This document shows, piece by piece, positions 1 through 9,663 of a DNA stretch of 64,000 nt (position 1 is its first letter; the number at the start of each line of letters is the position of its first letter). Source of the stretch: Diphasiastrum complanatum (Eukaryota; Streptophyta; Lycopodiopsida; Lycopodiales; Lycopodiaceae); assembly GCA_029204225.1 (NCBI GenBank), contig CM055094.1, positions 8,349,234 through 8,413,233 on the forward strand, written 5' to 3'. The translations under genes were made by a program, and so were the position numbers. The notes under the pieces are model-generated. The model saw nothing but the letters and a program-made list of their open reading frames with translations, searched no databases and was not told the DNA's origin.

Positions 1-1808
1 TAAGATCCATTGACCCTGGAGACTTTGTTACCTTATAGCATGGTGACAAATGACGACCCTGTTCACAAAAAAGACCAGATTGTTCCAACTCTTCCAATGG
101 CAATAAAAAGTTAATTTGGTCACTTTTGTCTGAACCGTTTATTACCCTATCCCTGCCACTTGAATGTAAGAACTTTTTTTTATGTGACATGGTCTTTTTT
201 TCTTTCATGGCTGGGTTGATTTTGAGATCTCGATCTTCCAAAATCCTATCAGCTTTTTGTTCCTTCAAACTTGATGAATGATTGAAATTGCATCTTGTCG
301 ATCTTCTGGGATGTGGTTGTACAAAAAGTTGACGCCGTCCAATGGACCTAGGAACCCTTGGCCCAGTGGTAGATAAAGGTACGTTTTTTGATGCAATAGC
401 AGCTTCACCTGATAACTGATACCCAAATGTTAAATCTATCCAATGATGTAGCTGCGACGAGACACGTTCACTTTCTAGTGCTGCACGATGCAATGCAACA
501 AATTCTTTTGGATCCTTTGCCCAGTCTGGAACAGATAAGTTGCTCATGCCTGGATGAATTGATTCAAAGACACAGGCATCACTGTAGAATTCAGGAATAC
601 ACTCATCGGGAGTCCACTGGTAAAGGCGCTGCATGCTTGCGGGGTACTCATTTGGTTCATAAACAGAGCGAACAACTCTACGAAGCACCTTTAAGGGCAG
701 TCTCCTAGCTTTATAAATACATACAGCTAACTCTGACAGACATTCATCTGAAACATGGTGAGGAATCTCAGCAGTAGAAAATGTAAAATCCAACTGTTCA
801 TCTCCTTTTGCTAAGCGCCATTTACTATTTGAAAGATTGCGCCAGCCCACTTCTTCAATACCAGGTTTTACACTAAAATCGATCACCCAAGGCATGACTG
901 TATGAAAAAAACGATCGCCCCATCTTCTGCCAGCAAGCTTATTCAGTAGCAAGAGATAGTCAAAGTTGCTTAGTTCTCCAACCCACCACTTCCTAAATTG
1001 AAGTCTAAAATCCATAGGATCATCAAGAAGTTGTGATTCAGGTAGCATTTTATTGGTTAGAAGACTTTGTGAGGTTCCAAGGCTAAGCTCAGGAGGAGTG
1101 CTTGAAAGACTAAAAGTTAAGCCTCTATTGAATCCTGTCAGCCAGCACCAAAGACTACCAGTTAGAAGTAGGCTGGATGGCTTTAAGTTTCCATGCGCTA
1201 AGCCCAAACTGTGGCAATGTGCCAGAGCTGAAAGAAGCTGAAAAGCAAGAAGACGAATTTGCCCGTCATCTTGTAGTGCACCAGGACTGAAATGCAAAAC
1301 TGTCTCAAGAGTATACGTAGCCGAGGGATATACAATGTAGAGGTTTTCACCTTGAAAGGCCCCTACTATGGGCACTATGTTTGGATGTCTAAAACTACCT
1401 TTTAATCTAGCATGTTTTTGACTTGACGAGGCCTTATATCTGCATCCCAAAATAGAGTCCTCTGTCCCTTCTCTGTTGAGCTTAGACATTGCGCTAGACA
1501 CTAAATCCTTCAAGGCCTCATAAGAAGCAGGGATTACGCTTATTTCTGGTGCCAAAGCAGACAGCAATTTCTCAACAAGAACCTTTTCTTTAGCCTTTGG
1601 AACTGAGACTTCATTCGCAGTGGTACTCTTTGAACTTGATCCCTCCAAGGAATTTGAATTCAAAACTTCAGAAGGATTCTCCTCTGATTTCGTTTGGAGC
1701 TGAGCTTGCACTTTGTTATATTGATCGGGTTCAACTTTTGCACTGGGACTCCAAATGGCTTGACTTTTGACTTCTGGTTCAACTTCACAGATATTTAAGT
1801 CCAAATGC
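1..1808 (-). CDS. GFS12: GFS12-like kinase/BEACH protein, large internal exon (partial)
   Basis: One minus-strand frame is open for about 602 codons from an intron acceptor (AG at 1810-1809) to the window edge. The first base of the exon completes a split codon. A Ser-rich linker comes first. A protein-kinase-like domain follows, with RHPNIVPIVGAF near residue 140 and a degenerate catalytic loop HGNLKPSS near residue 204. From about residue 255 there is a BEACH domain: KWWVGELSNFDYLLLLNKLA, GRRWGD, MPWVIDF, SVYEPNEYP, WTPDECIPEFY, HHWIDLTFGYQLSG. Plant GFS12 proteins have this order (kinase-like, BEACH, then WD40) and act in endomembrane and vacuolar protein trafficking. The HRD aspartate is replaced by Asn, so the kinase part is probably a pseudokinase. 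WD40 repeats would lie left of base 1 and N-terminal exons right of 1808; neither was found. No frameshift or stop is present, so this looks like a living host gene. Confidence 0.88.
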
Positions 1809-3189
1809 CTGAATCAAAACAAAAAGCCGCTTAGTGTTATCCTACAATGCGGCAAAATTGTCTAGACAAAGGCTAGAGGTAATCAGATGATCCATAAAAC
1901 TAGATGGAAACAAGCAATTCTGCATAAAAACTAGAGAGGTTTGTCCAATGCAGAACACCTAAGTCCTACTTGCATTCTTTGATTTACAAGGACCTGATTA
2001 CATTACTGCTAGACATCTTGAAGCTTCCAAACAATGGACATGTCGAACGGAATTGAGGCAGCTCTAAGTTATGACAAAAATTTCACAACAGAGCATCAGA
2101 TGTCCAATGACAATAGCTTCATAATAACAAAAAAATATAACTAAACAAGATAAATAAAAAACATTGCCCGTCTTTTAAAGACTCCAAGAAAAATTTCCAA
2201 ATGACATGATCAGCCTTGGCATTTACAAGTTGCAATGCATGTCAAAGATAGGCAAAAATTTTGACATCTTGTCAACGGAAGTGCTAATTTAAAATAGGCC
2301 CATAAAAGCTGAAAGGGAAGGAGATTTGCTTACACTTCATGTGAATGGAAGAATGAAAATTTGCCAGTCTCCACTAAAAGGCGAAAAACAGGTGAAAAGT
2401 TCTTATTTGAAAGGCATATTGAAGATTTGAAAGGTTATAATATAAAAACAGCCTAGAAGAACTTGGAACATGTATTTCTTCTAAGTTATCAGTCGACATA
2501 TCATCAATGAAGGACATAGTAACAATTTTGAGTCACTAACATCAATCATGAAAATCTTTCAACCTACCTACAATCTACAATAATAAAATAATAAAAAATG
2601 TATCTCAAAAATAACAATATACATACGGAAAAAAATCATAAATTATTCAAAAGAATCAAACTGGTGTGATACATACAATATACAAGTGTGAATGTGAGAA
2701 AATTGAAAGTCATTTTTCGTTTGGGTGAGGTGAAAATTTGCGTGTACAATAATTTCAAATATTATGACCGAAAAAGTGCAAATGGATAAGTTTGAAAGAG
2801 TTTGAAAGGGAATTTTATGACTTCCACATAGGTAATAAGGGGTTTCAAAATTAAAGATTTGACGAAAATGATAAGCAATGTACAATCAATGTAGTAAAAC
2901 TGTACAAATTGACCTAATATATACACTTTTTCATAACTTTTTACCAAGATTTTATTGCATACTATTAGCTTTTATCAAGAAGATTATTGTTTACGAGTAG
3001 GCATTAGTCATTGGTGGTCAATATACAAAGACAAGTATTGCTCTAGGATAGTTTGACTTTCCGAGCTGCCCCAATTGGTTCAATGGAAACACCAGATTCA
3101 AAGACAGATCGTAAGAGCCCTTTATAAAGCATTCTAAGTTTCCTGTATTGGGTTTGATTCCAATAACTTGAGCTGAATCATTTATAACC
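1809..3189 (-). other. Probable intron or 5' region of the GFS12-like gene
   Basis: AT-rich sequence upstream (on the minus strand) of the BEACH exon. It begins with a good polypyrimidine tract and acceptor next to 1808. I could not recognise an upstream coding exon in either orientation. The short open frames here have no recognisable domain and look like chance. Confidence 0.5.
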
Positions 3190-3288
3190 TTAACCCAACA
3201 CCTTACGGCACGAGCTGACAACAGCCATGCACCACCTAACCTATGTCCCGTGTCCTGACAACATCCATGCACCACATGTGTCCTGTCC
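3190..3288 (-). other. rrn16 (fragment): Plastid 16S rRNA fragment (NUPT), partly duplicated
   Basis: The minus strand of 3190-3236 reads GTGGTGCATGGCTG, then TCAGCTCGTGCCGTAAGG, then TGTTGGGTTAAG. This is the conserved helix 34-35 region of plastid/cyanobacterial 16S rRNA, with one visible difference from the usual form. A second, shorter copy of its start lies at 3257-3288 (GGTGCATGGATGTTGTCAG), spaced by GGACAC-like sequence that also precedes this region in plastid 16S. The plant mitochondrial small rRNA differs in this stretch, so a plastid origin is preferred. It is a non-functional nuclear insertion of under 100 bp with an internal partial duplication. The sequence on either side is not plastid-like to my eye. 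Confidence 0.75.
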
Positions 3289-3525
3289 TAAATGAAAATG
3301 ATTGAGGACAATATAGTGTTGTTTAAATGATAATCTTTACTAACATATAATAGATGTCTTAGGGCATTAGTAAGAGATCATTTATGAGTAGTACTTAAAA
3401 ACATAAATAAATAGAACCTGATGTGAGTGTATTAGCAAGAGATAACTCCTAAGACCTATTGAAAACCCTTTGGAATTAGCATCTAATAAGTTATGAATTT
3501 GATACATACATATATATATATATAT

Positions 3526-3640
3526 CTAAGGAAGCGGATGGTGGACGCGGACGCGGACGCGCCAAGGGTGCGTCCGCGTCCGGACGCATTCGGACGCGTC
3601 CGTTTTTTTTCAATTTTTTTTTTCAAAAATAAAAATAAAA
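3526..3640 (+). repeat. GGACGCG-array terminus of a hAT-like element
   Basis: Begins CTAAGGAAGCGGATGG and is followed by repeated GGACGCG/CGCGTCC words, then a T-run and an AAAATAAAAATA tract. The same order (CTAAGG..GCGGA, GGACGCG array, T-run, AAATAAAAATA) is seen in the complete element at 60156-60358, so this is another copy or end of that family. A (TA)n run abuts it on the left. No right terminus with matching array was found before 3800, so only one end is annotated. Confidence 0.6.
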
Positions 3641-4845
3641 ATACAGGCACCTGCCTGCACTGTCCCCCATCCCAAAAGCAAAATAAAAGCAATTTATGGC
3701 CCCGGTTTTTCCCCGGAATTAATTATCAGAGGGTGTCTGGCACCCACCTGCCCCCTCCTGTTAAAAAATAGGAAAACGGTACCAAAAAAATTCGCAAAAA
3801 AAATTGCAACAGACCTAACCACTGGGCCATGCCTCTCATAACTGAGATATCAAACAACCATGGCTAATGAGCAATTCATAAATTATTACGAACCTTCATT
3901 GGGAACTAAGCTCCAAAAAAGAGGCAAAGAAAGATCTGAGAGTGGTTTCGAGTGAAGATGATGGTTTGTATGGCAAACATATTACTGGTTTAGGGTTTAG
4001 GGTGCATCAGTGACTGTCTCAAAGAAGTGAGTGCTCGCCAGAGGATTGGGGAGAGGTGAACGCTTACCAAAAGAGTGACAAGCTCTCAGAACCAGAAGTC
4101 TCTGGGGGAAATTAGGGCTCACCAGAAGAGTGATAAGCTATACACTATTGTGACTCGGTTGATGAGATCAGTTTCTTCCCGGATGAACTTCAACAACTTG
4201 CTTATTAGTTATGGCACTACTTCAACACACTACAATACGATGTCGAAATTTTGCGTACCAGCATGGGGGCTCCGAAACATCTCCTAGTTTTCAGGTCCCG
4301 AGCAGACAAAGTGTCCTTGAAGCCCTGTTTAACGTCGAACTTCGAACGGACGTTGCGGGCCGACAGTCGGTCGTTTCCTCGTCCTGTCTCTGTGCTCAAG
4401 CCCAAGCTCTCTCTCTCTCTCATCTCGGCAAGCTCCCTCTCTCTCTCTTTGCCATCAACTGCGTGCCCAAGTCATCTGCAGGCATGGGATGGACGCTATC
4501 TGTAGGCAAGTCAACCTGGCGCTCCAAATCAGATATCTTCGTCTGCAAGGTCAAAATTGAACATGTCAGGAAAACAACTTGATCAGAAATTGAAACCTAC
4601 ATTTTAGTGAGACGTCAACCAACATGTTGTGGGAGAAATAGCCCATCACCTGCAATGCACTCGTAATGGTCGGCAGTCTCGTGGTGAGACGTGCGTTGGT
4701 GCTACAGAACACCAACCGCTCTAGCTGACTCACTCTAGCGGAGGAGGCCGCAAAAAAATTTCAGATGAAATGCCAGGGGGGCGAGTAGGTTTAGGTAAAA
4801 AAAATTTAAAAAAAAATTAAATATTAAATAAATTATTATAACTAT
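3641..4845. other. Unrecognised sequence with CT-rich tract
   Basis: Contains an A/T-rich stretch, a GC-richer section around 4250-4500 with short CT runs (about 4407-4450), and several overlapping short open frames in different phases. No domain, tRNA or LTR feature was recognised. Confidence 0.3.
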
Positions 4846-4846
4846 G

Positions 4847-4874
<28 letters not shown>
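4846..4874. repeat. (AT)n microsatellite
   Basis: Uninterrupted alternating AT immediately left of the target-site duplication of the next element. Confidence 0.9.
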
Positions 4875-4877
<3 letters not shown>

Positions 4878-4882
4878 CTCAC

Positions 4883-5258
4883 CATAGAACCCACGGTTCT
4901 TGGAACCGTGGGTCCCAAGAACCGTTGGGTGAACCGTACCACATTTCATGAATTGTGGTACGGTTCTTGTAATCAATTAATTAATTATTTTTTTTTGGAC
5001 CCTTTTACCCCCAAAACCCCTCATTTCACTGTTTTTCCATTTCATCGTTTTTGGCCCTCATTCTGGTTTCTTTTGGCTTTTTTTGGCCTTTTTTAAAGCT
5101 GTTCTTGGGGGTGGGAAGTAAAAAAAAATTAAATAATTAATTAATTAATTAATTGCCACGGTTCACCACGCTTCTTGGAAACAAACTTTGTGAACCGTAT
5201 GGTTCACTGTACGGTTCCAAGAACCGTGGTGAACCGTCCACGATTCATGGGAACTATG
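4883..5258 (+). mobile_element. Non-autonomous hAT-like element, GGAACCGTGG family, 376 bp
   Basis: Flanked by a perfect 8-bp duplication GATCTCAC at 4875-4882 and 5259-5266, the size typical of hAT transposons. Left end CATAGAACCCACGGTTC; the right end read inward is CATAGTTCCCATGAATCG, giving imperfect terminal inverted repeats. Both ends carry several copies of the palindromic word CCACGGTTC/GAACCGTGG, including a long hairpin at 4891-4913. The centre is AT-rich with TTAATTAA repeats and no coding capacity. It shares its terminus and array word with 47022-47352. Class assignment rests on TSD length and on hAT transposase relics found with similar arrays elsewhere in the window. Confidence 0.85.
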
Positions 5259-5376
5259 GATCTCACATATACAAATATAAATGATGGTCTCACTTAGAAG
5301 CAACCTGAGGAACAAAAAAAGAGCTTTCGAAGAAGCATGTTAGCCAAGTCGAATTGCTATCTATAAAAATAGACAG

Positions 5377-6602
5377 GTGAAGTATATCAACGACAAGCAA
5401 AAACAAATAGTTGGGGTCCCCGAGCACGGGACTACTCCAGGTCCCCTTCCACACCCATTGAGATTTAAAGTTTGGAATTGTACTGGGATGCACTCTTCAT
5501 CTGTAGCTGGGGATCTATTGGATTTTATCAAGCATGAAGATATACTATTATTTACTAAGACGCATAAGAGTCGTGAGGACATATACCATTGGGTAGCAAT
5601 TTGAACGCCATGACTACTTCTCATCAAACGGTGCTTCATGATGCTACTAACCTACTGCACATACGGGCTATTGATGATGAGAATATGGAGATTACCTATT
5701 GATATGATGGGACGGGTCATGACTTATGGTGAGCACTTGCTTCATTTTAGGAGACTCATGAGTTAGCCATTTTTAATGGCTTAGCTTGTTGGCATGATTC
5801 TGGAGATTTCACTTGCCACCCTCATAGGGGTGGCCGCAATGTGGTGGATTATCTCATGGAGTCACCAGTGACCACATTTTATCCCTTTCATCTCCAACTT
5901 TCATGTCTCCACCACCACTTCATCCAATCATTCATGCTTCTCCTTTTGTCTTGGACATATCATACGCCCTACCACACACTTTACCTCAATACCTAACCAG
6001 ACACCGAGATACACTTTTAATCAATCCCTCATCCCTCTGAATCAATATTCTTTCATAGCCTTACTCCATCCATCACTTCCTCCATGATGCTTCCTTGGAG
6101 TCCCGAGAGACCTTCTCCCTAATGCTTTCCAAACAACTACCTCCCTTGCTTTCCCTTCTCATCGACCCCGTCCTAATACTCGTCCAGATCTGTTAAACAA
6201 CCATGCTATGACTCCAAGTGCCGCTACCATGATGCCAAACATTCATGCCAAACCAAGTGCACCTATGAAGTGAAGAAGGCCGAAGGTTTGTTAACCTTCT
6301 CTTTAGTTTCTCCATTGCGGCCTTGTGGCATGAGTTTACTCCTCAATCTCCACCTCCCCTATTGACTAATCTTCATGCTTGGACTAACTATGCCACCACC
6401 TTGTACGCCATTCCTATTGACACACCCATTGTTATCTCTCCTCCTTCTGAGTTCTTGCTTTTCACTTCTGACATGGTTCTTGCAGCCATTAAGAAGATGA
6501 GAACGTGTCGAAGCTTTATGACAATCCTTCAATTTGCAATGAGTACAAAGGCAAGAACTAGGAGATTTTATGTTATGGATCAAGCTGGCTATAAGGAACA
6601 TT
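5377..6602 (+). pseudogene. LINE relic: endonuclease domain and EN-RT linker
   Basis: Broken into several frames. At 5460-5600 there is an endonuclease-like start, LRFKVWNCTGMHSSSVAGDL then DILLFTKTHKSRED, comparable with the N-terminus of EEP nucleases. At about 5755-5870 the C-terminal part is FNGLACWHDSGDFTCHPHRG then GRNVVDYLMESP, matching the 'NGR..GD..G.FT....G.SV.DY' pattern of LINE apurinic endonucleases. At 6440-6520 EFLLFTSDMVLAAIKKMRT resembles the linker before the reverse transcriptase. The RT itself is missing. A 15-base A run at 6780 could be an old 3' tail. A LINE RT of possibly the same family sits at 36405-37945. Many stops; certainly dead. Confidence 0.65.
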
Positions 6603-6907
6603 CTTCCACTATGATCATGTCTTTATGCTCAAATCTCCACATTCACATCTGTATGTTATAGAAGCAAGACAAAATGTTTTTAATCAAGTTTGTTTTCAAG
6701 AAACTCATGTAAAAAGTCTTCTTTACTTTTGTCCATGATTTTAGGGTGAAAAAAATATGTGAAATATCTCACATTTCCAGAAAAAAAAAAAAAAGCAAGC
6801 TGAATGCTAAGAAAAATATGTGTATCTAAATATTTTATAGTGGAATATGGATTACAACAATTTGATACTTTTGAAATATTTATGAATTTCTTTTCATATG
6901 TATATTA

Positions 6908-6985
6908 CATAGAATCCCATGGTACCGCCATTATGGTGCCGCCCTCAGACCAACAGTACCAGGGCGGCACCAATAAATAATATTT
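6908..6985 (+). repeat. GGTACCGC-array terminus of a hAT-like element
   Basis: Starts CATAGAATCCCATGG, very close to the CATAGAACCCACGG terminus of the element at 4883, but the repeated word is GGTACCGCC/GGTGCCGCC/GGGCGGCACC. An AT-rich stretch follows, as in the complete elements. The bases GTATATTA at 6900-6907 would be the TSD. No matching right end was found, so the element is probably truncated by what follows. Confidence 0.5.
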
Positions 6986-7089
6986 TTTATTATTATTTTT
7001 CTAATAAAAACCCCCTTTATTAATGTACGTTAGGGTAAAAAAATATTTAAAAAATGGGTTTAGGGTTCAAAAAAGGGGGGGACTGTACA

Positions 7090-7345
7090 GAGGGGGCACT
7101 GTGGGGGAGCAGACCTTTGGGTCAATGGGAGTGCAGCATGTGGAGGAGGGAGGAAGGGACAGGTACACCGTCACATGGGCACTTTGGGGGAGCAGACCAC
7201 GGACCCAATCAGAGTTAGCACGTGGGGGAGCAACACATGGGGGCAGGACAATAGCACATGGGCACTGTGGGGGAGCAGGCCATGGGGCCAATGGGAGTGC
7301 AACACATGGGGGAGCAATAGATGGGGTTAGGTACAACGGCACATG
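7090..7345 (+). repeat. G-rich minisatellite, about three units of roughly 80 bp
   Basis: Degenerate tandem units containing GGGCACTGTGGGGGAGCAG, CAATGGGAGTGCA and ACATGGGGG. The strand is strongly purine-rich. Open frames across it reflect base composition, not a gene. Confidence 0.6.
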
Positions 7346-7486
7346 GAGGGATTATCAACAACTGCACACTGGGGAACAGGCTGTGGTGTTAAATAGGCAC
7401 TCACGAGGCTGTGAGAGAGCCAGTGAGAGGCTGTGAGAGGGAGGCTACATCTGCTATCAATCTCTGCAGTTGAAACCAATTGAAAA

Positions 7487-7637
7487 GAAGGTTACATGCC
7501 GATTTGAATCGAATCAGCCGATTCGTCCCGATTCGATCCGATTCGAAACGGCTAGCTAGGTTCGAACCGTTTTCTTTTTGTTCTTTGTTTTTTTGGTTGA
7601 GGGGCCAAAAAACGGTTCGAATCGGTTCCTCTTTCAG
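7487..7637 (+). repeat. TTCGAAC-array terminus of a hAT-like element
   Basis: Reads AAGGTTACATGCCGATT then repeated GATTCGA/TTCGAACC words, a T-rich stretch and two further copies (GGTTCGAATCGG). It matches the left terminus of the complete element at 35445 (CAAGGTTGCATCCCGATTCG). The gag start codon of Gypsy-1 follows within a few bases. No second end was found. Confidence 0.55.
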
Positions 7638-7638
7638 T

Positions 7639-8901
7639 ATGTCGGAAGCTCATTCTCCGACCACGAGTGAACACCCTCAGGATGCTTTGACTGATCATAT
7701 TCGTCAGGCCATGGATGCTGCTATTTCTAACCTCTCTTCTCGTTTAGATATTGTCATGACCAATCTTGCCTCATTTCAGTCCCAGATTGACGCACTACAG
7801 CCCCATGGTCCTGGCAAGGCTCCTATGATGCCTATCCTTGGGACACCGTCGTCCTCCAGTTATCCCGGTGGCCATTTTGGTGTGCCTCCCATTCCAGCTC
7901 CTCCACCTCCTGGATTTCACCCCTTTTCACGTACGACAGGTCCTGAACCACACTTTGCTCGTGATTTCCGCGACCAGATACAGCTTACTACCTATTCTGG
8001 TTCCTCTGATGGGAATCTTCTAGAGAATTGGTTTGCTAAGCTTGATACTTATTTCCAGATCTACCTTAAGACTGATGTTCAGAAGATCCAGTTAGCCGCC
8101 TTACATTTAGATGGTCGGGTTGCCACTTGGTGGCGGGTTTTTCGTTCTGATCCTAAACGAGAGGGGATGCATTTATGGCCATCTTTTCGCCGCAACCTTC
8201 GCCATGCTATGATTGATCCTCAGTGGCTGAGTCGCCAGCGTGATCTCTTTCGTAATCTCACTCATACTAGCGACCTGGCGTCCTACACAGATCAGTTCAC
8301 AGAGCTATCTTACCTCTTTTGAGACTTACAGCCTGTTGAGCTCATCTCACGCTACATTGCAGGACTTCGAGGTGCATTATGCTATGATGTCGCATCTTTT
8401 CGACCCCATACTCTTTCTGATGCTATGTCCCTTGCTAGTACTCTACAACATGAGTACCCTGATACACCATTTTCCCGTTTTTCCCGTCCTCATCCCCCCT
8501 CAGTTTCTACTCCACCCCCTACATTGCCTTCCTCCTCTATTGCTCCTTCTACCACACATACTCCTATTCCTCGCCCTGCTTTTGTCCGCCGTTACACTTC
8601 CGCAGAGTTTGCCGACATTCAACAGAAACGTCTTTGTTTCCGTTGTAAGAGTCCAGACCACCTTGCTCGTGATTGTCGCCAGACTCCTATTACTACTACT
8701 GCTGTTTTCTATCATGAGGGCACTGATACTGACGATTCTGATATCTATATCCATATCTCCGACGACTTTCTGAGCCTTCTTCTGACCTCCTACCAGCTAC
8801 TTGCCATGCCCAGCTTGCTTATGCTACCTGGACTGGGCGTCCTGGTCCTCGCTCCATTCGGTTACGCATACGCATTACTGGACGGGAATATATTGCTTTA
8901 G
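7639..8901 (+). pseudogene. gag: Gypsy-1 gag with CCHC zinc knuckle
   Basis: Starts at ATG 7639 (SEAHSPTTSE...), aligned with the gag starts of Gypsy-2 (28955) and Gypsy-3 (41053). The capsid-like part contains EPHFARDFRDQIQLTTYSGS, DGNLLENWFAKLDTYFQIY, LAALHLDGRVATWWRVF, DPQWLSRQRDLFRNL and ELISRYIAGLRGAL, the pattern of plant retrotransposon gag. One frame covers it all, interrupted only by an in-frame TGA at 8320-8322. A Pro/Ser-rich linker precedes a classic nucleocapsid knuckle CFRCKSPDHLARDC (C-x2-C-x4-H-x4-C) near 8636-8677. Gypsy-2 and Gypsy-3 lack this knuckle. Confidence 0.88.
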
Positions 8902-9660
8902 TGGATATAGGCAGCACACATTCCTTTATCAGCAGTTACATCTCCAATCGGATCCGTGCTTCACCTATTTCTGCGCCACAGCCTCTCAATGTTGAGGTTC
9001 AAGTTTTTCTTTCTAAAGAAGTCATGCCTCTGTTGCTCAATTTCGACTTCATTTGCCTTCGTGCTAGAAAGGATGCTAGAGGGGCATAGATGACAAACTA
9101 GTCTGCCACCTTCAAGAATAATTGTCTAGTATCATCGAACGGAGACGGTTTTCCATGTAGCCACCCTCCTTGCTTGAATTTCTCAAGGACGGATGCGAGG
9201 TAGAATAGCTCCACAGAACCAAAGCCGGTTAGAATAATCAGCGCTATGATGATTCAGAGTCGTCGCCAATGTCACATTCATATTCATAATATCAATTGAT
9301 GGGTTGGCAGATTAATGAATTGCTAGATCACAATCTTTTTTCACATTTGCAGATCATTGAGGCAAATTATTCCTAGAAATTGTGGGATCATAGCCAGTGT
9401 ATATTATTCCCATGGAGCGCTATGATCTTATTCTTGGTGCTGATTGGTTTGCTTCTCTTGGTGCCGTTCCATTGGATTTGACACGGCAGACACTCACTTT
9501 TGTGCATGATTCAGTTACCCACTCCCTTGTTGGCATCGATTCCCAGGACGATTATCAGTTGATCAGTGGAAAACAGTTTATGCGTAGCCTACCTAAGGCT
9601 CATTGTGCGGCTCTCTTATGTGTACAATGTGCTACAGCAGCTCCTTCAGTCGCCATTTCA
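8850..9660 (+). pseudogene. Gypsy-1 protease, split by a foreign insert
   Basis: After a frame change, ALVDIGSTHSFISSYISN at about 8894-8950 is the retropepsin active-site region, with DIG in place of the usual D(S/T)G. The C-terminal half resumes near 9395 with [20 protein letters not shown], the conserved ILG.DW motif of gypsy proteases. About 370 bases between the halves (roughly 9030-9395) do not belong to the element. Gypsy-3 keeps only a piece of the second half (42403-42640) and Gypsy-2 has neither. Confidence 0.75.
9098..9252 (-). pseudogene. Captured exon resembling a HAK/KUP potassium transporter
   Basis: Inside the foreign insert in the Gypsy-1 protease, the minus strand is open for about 51 codons. 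It reads ALIILTGFGSVELFYLASVL then EKFKQGGWLHGK. This looks like a transmembrane segment of plant KT/HAK/KUP potassium transporters, which have a pattern close to 'FGS(I/V)EL.Y(L/M)S(S/A)VL.KF..GG(Y/W).P'. It is preceded and followed by stops and lies antisense to the retroelement. The identification is from memory of the family signature and the stretch is short; a chance hydrophobic frame cannot be excluded. Confidence 0.42.
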
Positions 9661-9663
9661 CCA

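Noticed and set aside
3190-3288. A functional rRNA gene
   Set aside because: Only a small conserved patch is present, partly duplicated, with no neighbouring rRNA sequence.
4075-4582. Overlapping frames as a small protein gene
   Set aside because: Four phases are open in part, CT-rich composition explains them, and no domain is seen.
7023-7436. A 137-codon gene in the G-rich region
   Set aside because: It reads through a minisatellite and its antisense is also open; a composition effect.
6900-9410. A complete hAT element from 6908 to about 9400 with GTATATTA as TSD
   Set aside because: GTATATTA recurs near 9397 but inside Gypsy-1 protease sequence, without an array or terminus beside it.
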